Source of the DNA: an archaeon
GTDB lineage: Archaea; Nanobdellota; Nanobdellia; Woesearchaeales; WJKL01
Length of the DNA: 6,506 nucleotides
Direction of reading: 5' to 3'
Assembly: GCA_020056025.1 (NCBI GenBank)
Contig: JAGVIO010000204.1
Span: 1-6,506 of the forward strand
Position 1 is the stretch's first letter. The number at the start of each line of letters is the position of its first letter. Below the pieces are notes generated by a model that made no database searches, was not told the origin of the DNA, and saw only the letters and a list, made by a program, of their open reading frames with translations. Both the position numbers and the translations under genes were made by a program. Below are positions 1 to 5,103 of this stretch, one piece after another.

Positions 1-27
1 CCTGTAATTGACAATTGTTCCTTCCAT
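1..27 (-). CDS. N-terminal fragment of a gene cut by the window edge, possibly ribosomal protein L35Ae
   Basis: Only the first codons are visible, reading MEGTIVNYR from the ATG at 27, or MPVSQALMEGTIVNYR from an in-frame ATG at 48. The short start is preferred because a TATA-like TTTTTAAA box is centred about 28 bp upstream, which fits a leaderless archaeal mRNA, and because no Shine-Dalgarno precedes either ATG. A start of the form M-x-G-x-I/V-x-N-Y-R resembles the N-terminus of archaeal ribosomal protein L35Ae, an RNA-binding beta-barrel protein of the large subunit. Nine residues are too few for a firm family call, so L35Ae is a suggestion only. The gene follows the deoxyribosyltransferase-like gene on the same strand but appears to have its own promoter. 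Confidence 0.4.
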
Positions 28-51
28 AAGAGCCTGAGAAACAGGCATTTG

Positions 52-59
52 TTTAAAAA
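52..59 (-). promoter_or_regulatory. Putative TATA box for the left-edge gene
   Basis: The minus strand reads TTTTTAAA, centred about 28 bp before the ATG at 27. That is the usual spacing of an archaeal TATA box from the start site of a leaderless transcript. A weaker alternative (CTTTATTT, about 68-76) would instead suit the upstream ATG at 48. Confidence 0.35.
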
Positions 60-78
60 GATTGCGGAAATAAAGATT

Positions 79-626
79 TTATTGGCTTTTTAATTGCCTG
101 TAAAATGATCTCATCTCGATGAAGAACTCGTCCAATGTATCTTTTGAATGCCCTGAGAATATCCTTCCGCTGCTTCTCTCAATCGGAGCAAGAAGCTGGA
201 GATTTACAGGAGTGCCAATGTTCTCTGCCTGCCTGAAATCTGTGTGCAGAAGATAGATAGGATGCCTGCTGTCTCTGTATATGCTATCAAAATGAGATAT
301 CTCACATGCAATTCCTGGATCCAAGTCCCTGCTTCCGTCAGCTATTGCAACAAGGCAGGAGGACTGCGACATGAGATTTTCATTTGTATGCGATATCTGC
401 AAGCTGCTTTTTTGAATTCAACTGCTTTTTTATCATAATCCTTTTCTGACAGGGCAGGAGCCATGTCTGTATATTTAGGGCATTCCCTGAACGGCTCAAG
501 GACCTTGAAGCCAATATCTTCAATCTCAGGGACAAGAAAACCATAAAGCACATATTCCCTGAGAAGATAAGAGAATCCAAGGCAGTTTGCGAGATAGACT
601 TTTGGCTTTTCTGTCTGCTGGCTCAT
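79..626 (-). pseudogene. Nucleoside 2-deoxyribosyltransferase-like protein, reading frame disrupted
   Basis: Two overlapping minus-strand frames together make one protein of about 182 residues. The N-terminal frame starts at the ATG at 626 and contains KPKVYLANCLGFSY and EDIGFKVLEPFRE, the first beta strand, glycine loop and second strand of the nucleoside 2-deoxyribosyltransferase fold. The second frame, ending at 79, contains NENLMSQSSCLVAIADG and LDPGIACEISH, matching the family pattern N-x-x-LI-x-x-x-D-x-x-x-A-x-x-DG and D-x-G-x-x-x-E. The glutamate in the latter is the usual catalytic nucleophile. TDFRQ follows, as in the family. Members exchange or hydrolyse N-glycosidic bonds of deoxynucleosides or deoxynucleotides in salvage or pool cleaning. 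The frame changes within about 395-431, a stretch with two A6 tracts each followed by GCAG. One lost base in the A6 at 408-413 restores a single frame. Alternatively the short third frame (KKQLADIAYK), which looks more family-like, implies two small indels. A sequencing error, a true pseudogene or recoding are all possible. The ATG overlaps the upstream polymerase stop as ATGA, so the two are probably co-translated. Confidence 0.72.
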
Positions 627-3600
627 TCGAACAATACCCCCTGGACTGGCTTTTGTGCAGGTGTTTTTATATTTTTATATTCTCTGCTTGCTGTTTTCTC
701 TTTCATAATTCTCTCTGCAATTTCTGCTATTTCCTGCTCTGAATTCTCTGACTCGATGAAATCTTTTGCATCTTTGCCTAACAAGGGCTCTAAGAAGTCA
801 TAAGCAAGTGAATGGATCCTTTTTTCATACAGCTCCCAATCCGGATTTAAAGAAGACAATTGCATGAAATATGCTTTTTTCATCCTTGGCTGCTTTTTTC
901 CGTCAATCTTCACAACACCATCCTGCTCTTCAATATAATCCCTGTCTTTTTCCTCGTCATATTTTACTTCAGCTTTGCCAGACTGGGGCTCAGATTTGCC
1001 TCCTTTCATCTTAGATTTATGCTTCAGCTTAGTTTTACCAGACCCCTGCAAAATATCTTCTGCATCTTTTTTTTCTTCGTAAAAAAGAACAGCATCTCCT
1101 GATTCAAATGCCCTGTATCTTTTTTTTGTTTTGTTGAGCCAGACAAGGTCTTCCAATGGGATATTCCTTTCTTTCAGCTGCTTCAATGAATCTGAAACAT
1201 GCAGCAATGCTGCCTTATAATCCTCTGCAAGAACATGCTTTAAAAAAACTGAAAATGCCTTTATCTCAAACTGAGTGTAATTGTAAGTTGGATCTTCACC
1301 TTGCTCAAATCCTTCAAGATAGCCATGCCTTAAGTAGAAAACCTTATGCTTAAGCTCTTTTTCTTCACTGTTTTTTCTTGAGTGTTTGTCGCTTGAATTA
1401 AAGCTGACAAACATCTTTTCGATTGTGTCAACATGGATGAACTGGCAGTCCTGCTTTTGGAAAATCTCTTTGTTTCCCTGAAGATACAGATAATCTCCCT
1501 GGCAATGCACTAGTTTCAGATCATTCTGCCTGATAAATTTTGAAATTTCTGCATTCCTGTAAAAAAGTGCTTCTTCCACACTTGAAATATTTTCAGGAGC
1601 ATGCTGCTGATGGAATGCCCTTACTGCATAATTTCCATGCACTTTTCTTTCTTTGTTCTGCAGCCTTGCCCACTGATTAAAAAGCTGCTGGGCATCCTTT
1701 GCAGAAAGAGAATATTTATCAAGAATATACTGCCTGCTGTCTGAAGCAAGAAGAGCTTCGAGCTGCTTGATTGTTATATTTGCATCAAGGTATCTGTCAA
1801 AAGGGCCTTTTTCTTTCAGAGCATTCCTTATCCCATAGAACAGGCTATAGATATCTTCATTAAACTGCTTGCTGCTTTTTTCAGTTTCTGACTTTTCTTT
1901 TGCCTGCTTGAGCAAAGACTGCAGCTTGTCTGACTCATACATGCATACTGAGAAATCAATAGCAAGCCATTTGCACAGCTTGTCTTCTGCATGCGCAAGG
2001 TCTGCTTCTTCCAGCGGATTGCTACTGAACTGCTTTGAATATTTTATAAGGTCGCTGACTTCCGGAAACCTTATTTTGACAATGTCTTCCAAAAATCTTG
2101 TCAATGGAACATAAACCTTGCAGACTTCACTGAATACTCCTCTTTCATTTCCTCTTGAAAAAGAATAGTCAAATTTCAATCTCTTTATCTTCTGCCTTGC
2201 CCTGTTTTCATAGTTGAGCATGTTCTTGAATTTCAGCCTTACTGCATCCCTGTGCACTCCGACATTCAAAAAATAGCTTCTTTCCTGGGCATAGTTCAGC
2301 CTGTTCAGGTCATGCATCAAGTCAAATGGGTTGATTGTCAGTTTCTGGCCAAGATATGCCCTGTGCTTCAGCGCATTCCTGAAAAGCCCTGTATTCTGCA
2401 ATCTCGCCAGTGAAAGAGCGTCTGATGCTGCATAATCAACCATTATCTCTGTGCAAAGTTCCTGAAGATTCTGGATTTCCTGCAATGAGCTTTTTCCTGA
2501 TTTTGAAAGAAGGATTGCAAGCGTGTCTTTGCTGAGATGCTCTGTTTTGCCTGTCCTTGCTGCTATTGAAAGCTCTCTTCCGTTCCTGTAATTTATTCCT
2601 TTTTTGAAATCAATTCCAAAGAAGTTTGCAACCATCTCAAGCTTTTGGTTAGGAAGATGTGATGCAATGCTTTTTGCAATATCCCATGGGTCAAGCACAT
2701 TCTTTCCATACACTGCAATCTTCTCAAAGAATTTCAGATTGACTTCTTTTTTAGGCTCTGAATCACGTTCGCCTATGCCAAAGTCACCTCCTTCTCTGAG
2801 ATTGATTGAATCGAAATTTATGTTGTAGGCTGTTATAATCAATGATTCTTCATCTGGATTGTCATTGCGGTTAATGAGAGATGCTGCAAGCCTGACAATC
2901 TCTTCATTGTCTTTTGCGTAAATGAATTTGAATCCGCTGATCTCTGATTTTGAGAGAGGATACTGCGAAAGGACTGTGCAGTTTCTTATTTCATCGCCAA
3001 TCCTGTTGCAGAAGACTACAAGATCAATCCTCTCATTTTCTGTATTAAACTCAAATTTCTCAATGTCAAATAATCCCTGGACCAAAGACGATATCTCTTC
3101 ATAATTTATCATGCGCTTGTATCTCATGAATTTTCTTTCTTCATTTTTTATTTTGCTGCCTGTAATATCTTCTATGAAATGAGGATAAAATCTTCCATCA
3201 TCTTCTTTTTCAATATAGAATCTGCTGATTTTCAGGAGCTTTTCTGACCAGGATTTTATTGTTTCAGTGAAATCTTTCAGCTGCTTGCTTACTTCTTCTG
3301 TGCCAAATGATTTTGAGAATTTTTTCTCTTCTGAGCTGTTGAAATGCCATTTTTTGCATTCATCATTATCAAACACAGGAAACAAAAAATTTATTGATCT
3401 GTCAAATGAAGAATAGATTTTCTTGTCAAGATATTTCTTTGCTCTTGAAAGGATGTTTCCTGAAAAATCATTTGAAAGCATTTTGAGAATTGAATCATAT
3501 TTTTGATTGACTTGTTTCTGCATCTTCAGTGCTTCTGCAAGGCAATCTTCAAGGTCAAATACTCCGCATACAGGGCTTAACTGGTATTCTGCTGTTCTCT

Positions 3601-3979
3601 TGTAATGGCTGCTTGAGAATTCTTCTGGCAAAGGAGTATTTACAATTCCTTTTTCCAGTCTGCCTTGTTTTCTCAGCTCAATTGAATATGCATTGTCGCT
3701 GCCGAAATAAACAGGAGCTTCGAGCTGCACAATCTCAAAAGCTGCATATTTGCTGTCAAAGCCCATGCTTGTGTTGTCATTTATTTTGAATTTGTTAAGC
3801 TCTGGAATCTGTTTTATTTTTTCTTTCAATACTTCAACTTTCTGCTTGTCTTTTCTCTCTGCAGCAATTGCTGAAAAAGTATGCATGTAGCCGTCAACAT
3901 AGAAGCTTCCAATATCCCTGAAATTAAGAAAAAGCCTGTTGTTTCTTATCTTTAGCTCATTCAATAGCGCTTCTAGCAT
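623..3979 (-). CDS. B-family DNA polymerase homologue with intact exonuclease motifs and degenerate, probably inactive palm
   Basis: This 1118-residue protein resembles archaeal B-family DNA polymerases. Residues 1-300 are a long N-terminal region, about twice the usual length before Exo I, that I cannot assign. The DEDDy 3'-5' exonuclease follows: Exo I DIE (D305, E307), Exo II NINFD (N386-D390), a GERDSEPKKE segment (403-412) like that of archaeal enzymes, and Exo III YAASD (Y516, D520). The palm is degenerate. The best motif A candidate is IDFSVCMY (D675). Motif B may survive as K779-x3-N783 without its YG. Motif C reads GDYLY (828-832) in place of GDTDS, so one metal-binding aspartate is lost. 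Thumb-like sequence follows (RNIPLEDLVW near 938-947; DWELYEKRI near 1047-1055), split by a charged linker (968-1032). The protein is probably a DNA-binding nuclease or structural factor, not a polymerase. The ATG at 3979 is supported by an AGGGGGT Shine-Dalgarno and an upstream TATA-like box. Confidence 0.85.
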   Translation of the reverse strand: MLEALLNELKIRNNRLFLNFRDIGSFYVDGYMHTFSAIAAERKDKQKVEVLKEKIKQIPELNKFKINDNTSMGFDSKYAAFEIVQLEAPVYFGSDNAYSIELRKQGRLEKGIVNTPLPEEFSSSHYKRTAEYQLSPVCGVFDLEDCLAEALKMQKQVNQKYDSILKMLSNDFSGNILSRAKKYLDKKIYSSFDRSINFLFPVFDNDECKKWHFNSSEEKKFSKSFGTEEVSKQLKDFTETIKSWSEKLLKISRFYIEKEDDGRFYPHFIEDITGSKIKNEERKFMRYKRMINYEEISSLVQGLFDIEKFEFNTENERIDLVVFCNRIGDEIRNCTVLSQYPLSKSEISGFKFIYAKDNEEIVRLAASLINRNDNPDEESLIITAYNINFDSINLREGGDFGIGERDSEPKKEVNLKFFEKIAVYGKNVLDPWDIAKSIASHLPNQKLEMVANFFGIDFKKGINYRNGRELSIAARTGKTEHLSKDTLAILLSKSGKSSLQEIQNLQELCTEIMVDYAASDALSLARLQNTGLFRNALKHRAYLGQKLTINPFDLMHDLNRLNYAQERSYFLNVGVHRDAVRLKFKNMLNYENRARQKIKRLKFDYSFSRGNERGVFSEVCKVYVPLTRFLEDIVKIRFPEVSDLIKYSKQFSSNPLEEADLAHAEDKLCKWLAIDFSVCMYESDKLQSLLKQAKEKSETEKSSKQFNEDIYSLFYGIRNALKEKGPFDRYLDANITIKQLEALLASDSRQYILDKYSLSAKDAQQLFNQWARLQNKERKVHGNYAVRAFHQQHAPENISSVEEALFYRNAEISKFIRQNDLKLVHCQGDYLYLQGNKEIFQKQDCQFIHVDTIEKMFVSFNSSDKHSRKNSEEKELKHKVFYLRHGYLEGFEQGEDPTYNYTQFEIKAFSVFLKHVLAEDYKAALLHVSDSLKQLKERNIPLEDLVWLNKTKKRYRAFESGDAVLFYEEKKDAEDILQGSGKTKLKHKSKMKGGKSEPQSGKAEVKYDEEKDRDYIEEQDGVVKIDGKKQPRMKKAYFMQLSSLNPDWELYEKRIHSLAYDFLEPLLGKDAKDFIESENSEQEIAEIAERIMKEKTASREYKNIKTPAQKPVQGVLFE
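636..642 (-). promoter_or_regulatory. Ribosome binding site of the deoxyribosyltransferase-like gene
   Basis: The minus strand reads AGGGGGT nine bases before the ATG at 626, inside the last codons of the polymerase homologue. It can pair with the archaeal anti-Shine-Dalgarno (ACCUCCU) using one G-U wobble. The identical heptamer precedes the polymerase start. It supports the ATG at 626 as a real start. Confidence 0.5.
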
Positions 3980-3982
3980 AAA

Positions 3983-3989
3983 ACCCCCT
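3983..3989 (-). promoter_or_regulatory. Ribosome binding site of the polymerase homologue
   Basis: AGGGGGT on the minus strand ends three bases before the ATG at 3979. The spacing is tight. The same heptamer serves the next gene, which supports it as a genuine Shine-Dalgarno variant here. Confidence 0.45.
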
Positions 3990-4010
3990 ATGCTGAAAGA
4001 AAAAGCTTTG

Positions 4011-4019
4011 TTTAAATAA
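4011..4019 (-). promoter_or_regulatory. Putative TATA box of the polymerase homologue
   Basis: The minus strand reads TTATTTAAA, centred about 36 bp before the ATG at 3979. With the usual 25-28 bp to the start site, transcription would begin near 3988, leaving a leader of about 9 bases that holds the Shine-Dalgarno. The palindrome AAAGCTTT (4002-4009) and a T-rich minus-strand stretch (3996-4005) lie just inside. The latter could also serve as a terminator for the upstream winged-helix gene. Confidence 0.4.
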
Positions 4020-4040
4020 TTTATTTTTATGGATTATAAC

Positions 4041-4094
4041 TATTGCACTTTGCTGTGTTTATTGCATTTCACTGATTTTATTGCGCTTTATTGC
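4041..4094. repeat. Four phased TATTGC/GCAATA repeats upstream of the polymerase homologue
   Basis: TATTGC occurs on the plus strand at 4041, 4060, 4079 and 4089, so the start-to-start distances are 19, 19 and 10 bp. On the gene's strand three of them read GCAATAAA and one GCAATAG. The distances are close to two, two and one helical turns, so all copies would face roughly the same side of the DNA. The array lies 22-83 bp upstream of the putative TATA box, where an archaeal activator or repressor could bind. It may instead be chance in an AT-rich spacer. Confidence 0.45.
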
Positions 4095-4099
4095 TTATT

Positions 4100-4561
4100 C
4101 TATTTTGCAAAGAACTCTTCATCAACTGCCTTGAAATATTCCTTTACTCTTTCCATGACTGAAGGGATCAGGAATTTCTCAAGCTTTTCGTGCATGATCT
4201 CTGTAAGAGACATATATTCGTTTATGCGATAGTTGTTGAATTTCTTTTCGATGATCTGTGATTCTCTCAATCTCTTCAGCTGCCTTCTGATGTTTGATGA
4301 AGCAACTCCCAGCAATTGGAGATTGCTCTGCTTCCTGAATTCAATCACTTTTTCCCTGATTGTCTCTGAGTCAATCTCTCTTTGCTCTCTCAAAAGAACA
4401 TAAAGAACATCAATAACAACATCCCTTGAATCTCCTGGCTGAAGAAGGCCAATGCTGAGGCAGAGCTTTCTTACAAGATCCCTTCCTTTCATAGTAGGCT
4501 TTTCATAACGCCTGAATGTGATTTCATTCAGGGGTGTGTCTCTGGATATAGTCTGTTCCAT
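4100..4561 (-). CDS. Winged helix-turn-helix protein, probable transcription regulator
   Basis: A 153-residue protein from the ATG at 4561. Residues about 44-115 show a winged-helix pattern: a helix (DVVIDVLYVLLREQ), a second helix after EIDSETIREKV, a recognition-helix-like segment (ASSNIRRQLKRLRE, 87-100) and a beta-wing (IIEKKFNNYRIN, 103-114). A C-terminal amphipathic helix (about 116-150) could dimerise. I do not recognise a named family. The ATG at 4561 is chosen because GAGGT ends four bases before it. The frame stays open upstream to a GTG at 4639 and an ATG at 4612, but the GTG lies within an inverted repeat and neither has a good Shine-Dalgarno. Palindromes in the leader suggest autoregulation (inference). 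The polymerase homologue follows 120 bp downstream on the same strand, so this protein may control it. Confidence 0.72.
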   Translation of the reverse strand: MEQTISRDTPLNEITFRRYEKPTMKGRDLVRKLCLSIGLLQPGDSRDVVIDVLYVLLREQREIDSETIREKVIEFRKQSNLQLLGVASSNIRRQLKRLRESQIIEKKFNNYRINEYMSLTEIMHEKLEKFLIPSVMERVKEYFKAVDEEFFAK

Positions 4562-4565
4562 CTTT

Positions 4566-4570
4566 ACCTC
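4566..4570 (-). promoter_or_regulatory. Ribosome binding site deciding the winged-helix gene start
   Basis: GAGGT on the minus strand lies four bases before the ATG at 4561. It is the reason for preferring this start over the in-frame upstream ATG (4612) and GTG (4639). Confidence 0.55.
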
Positions 4571-4582
4571 TGTCAACAGCTC

Positions 4583-4596
4583 GTGACCATTGTCAC
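4583..4596. repeat. Short inverted repeat in the winged-helix gene leader
   Basis: GTGAC-CATT-GTCAC is a perfect 5-bp inverted repeat with a 4-base loop, 13 bases upstream of the Shine-Dalgarno. A second small palindrome, CTCTTGAG, lies at 4600-4607. It could form a leader hairpin or be a protein-binding half-site pair. Alone it would be unremarkable. It gains weight from the larger repeat next to it. Confidence 0.4.
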
Positions 4597-4612
4597 TCGC
4601 TCTTGAGCACAT

Positions 4613-4655
4613 TTTATTCCACTTAGGACCACTAGTCACAGACTAGTGGAATAAA
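4613..4655. repeat. Nested inverted repeats forming two exclusive hairpins or an operator
   Basis: An inner perfect repeat pairs CCACTAGTC (4629-4637) with GACTAGTGG (4641-4649) around a 3-base loop. An outer perfect repeat pairs TTTATTCCACT (4613-4623) with AGTGGAATAAA (4645-4655). Both stems use AGTGG at 4645-4649, so they cannot form together. Seen as DNA, there are three copies of a CCACT element: two direct copies 10 bp apart (4619 and 4629) and one inverted. The element lies just downstream of the start site predicted from the TATA box at 4685-4694, a position suited to a repressor operator or an RNA switch for the winged-helix gene. Confidence 0.7.
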
Positions 4656-4684
4656 CTGTTTTAGCTGTTATTATACAATACTTC

Positions 4685-4694
4685 TATTTATAAT
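4685..4694 (-). promoter_or_regulatory. Putative TATA box of the winged-helix gene
   Basis: The minus strand reads ATTATAAATA, preceded by the purine-rich AAAAAGATAAA, which could act as a BRE. Transcription would start near 4662, giving a leader of about 100 bases before the ATG at 4561. That is long for an archaeon with leaderless neighbours. A weaker GTATAATA lies nearer the gene (about 4669-4676). Confidence 0.5.
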
Positions 4695-4757
4695 TTTATC
4701 TTTTTGGCAATGATTAAAAGTTATTGAAACCAGTGATTGACAAAAGAATGTGAAATG

Positions 4758-4773
4758 GATAGAAATATCTATC
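4758..4773. repeat. Small inverted repeat downstream of the zinc-ribbon gene
   Basis: GATAGA-AATA-TCTATC is a perfect 6-bp inverted repeat, 24 bp past the stop of the zinc-ribbon gene. It is AT-rich and has no T-run after it on the minus strand, so a terminator role is weak. Apart from this and the promoter, I see nothing in 4695-4796. Confidence 0.3.
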
Positions 4774-4796
4774 AGAAACAAAGATCATTGATTTTC

Positions 4797-5033
4797 TTAT
4801 CTTTTCTTTTTGCCTTTTTTCTTGGCAGGTTTCTTTGCAGGCGTTTTCTCTTTCGAAGGCTTTTCTTCTATGCCTGCCACTTCCTCAAACTCCTCTTCCT
4901 CTTCTTTGCTGCCAAGGGGCTCGAATATCATGCCGCAGTCTTCGCAGATAACCTGCTGCTCTTCATCCTTATAGATTATATTTTCACTGCCGCATTCAGG
5001 GCATGAATTCACTTCATGTATGTTTTTTATCAT
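4797..5033 (-). CDS. Small TFB-type zinc-ribbon protein with acidic stretch and lysine-rich tail
   Basis: A 78-residue protein. Residues 11-40 form a zinc ribbon with two CxxC knuckles (C11-PE-C14 and C30-ED-C33). The sequences CPECGSENIIY and VICEDCGMIFEPL closely follow the N-terminal ribbon of archaeal TFB/TFIIB, which contacts RNA polymerase. The cyclin-fold core of TFB is absent. The ribbon is followed by an acidic run (E44-E51) and a tail rich in AKKP/KKK (61-78) that could bind nucleic acid or ribosomal RNA. It is therefore a stand-alone ribbon, not a full TFB, and its role is unknown. A transcription-associated function is inference. The ATG at 5033 has no clear Shine-Dalgarno but a TATA box about 28 bp upstream, so the mRNA is probably leaderless. 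It lies 70 bp downstream of lonB on the same strand. Confidence 0.8.
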   Translation of the reverse strand: MIKNIHEVNSCPECGSENIIYKDEEQQVICEDCGMIFEPLGSKEEEEEFEEVAGIEEKPSKEKTPAKKPAKKKGKKKR

Positions 5034-5056
5034 AAGCCTTAAATTGCAAGAACAGG

Positions 5057-5064
5057 TATAAAAA
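5057..5064 (-). promoter_or_regulatory. TATA box of the zinc-ribbon gene
   Basis: The minus strand reads TTTTTATA, centred about 27-28 bp before the ATG at 5033. This is the canonical distance for an archaeal promoter driving a leaderless transcript. Confidence 0.6.
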
Positions 5065-5103
5065 CCTTACGGTAAATGTAAAGAAGGATTATAAAATCTC
5101 TGC

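Noticed and set aside
380..580. Separate 66-residue minus-strand protein in the third frame
   Set aside because: It overlaps the better-supported deoxyribosyltransferase frame. Only its last ten residues (KKQLADIAYK) matter, as a possible bridge across the frame disruption.
2104..2125. VYVPLTRF (residues 622-629) as polymerase motif A
   Set aside because: It lacks the aspartate, and its distance to the motif B candidate (about 160 residues) is too long. IDFSVCMY at D675 fits spacing and sequence better.
860..3789. Several plus-strand frames of 60-86 codons within the polymerase region
   Set aside because: They are complements of the polymerase homologue. Their hydrophobic, phenylalanine-rich translations are what antisense of lysine/glutamate-rich coding DNA gives.
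4041..4094. CRISPR-like array
   Set aside because: The repeated unit is only 6-8 bp with spacings of 10-19 bp, far too short for CRISPR repeats and spacers.
4562..4639. Longer winged-helix protein starting at GTG 4639 (179 residues)
   Set aside because: The GTG lies in the loop region of an inverted repeat, lacks a Shine-Dalgarno, and the added 26 residues do not look like conserved domain sequence. The ATG at 4561 has GAGGT at good spacing.
4758..4773. Intrinsic terminator for the zinc-ribbon gene
   Set aside because: The stem is short and AT-rich and no T-run follows on the coding strand. Archaeal termination usually relies on T-runs.
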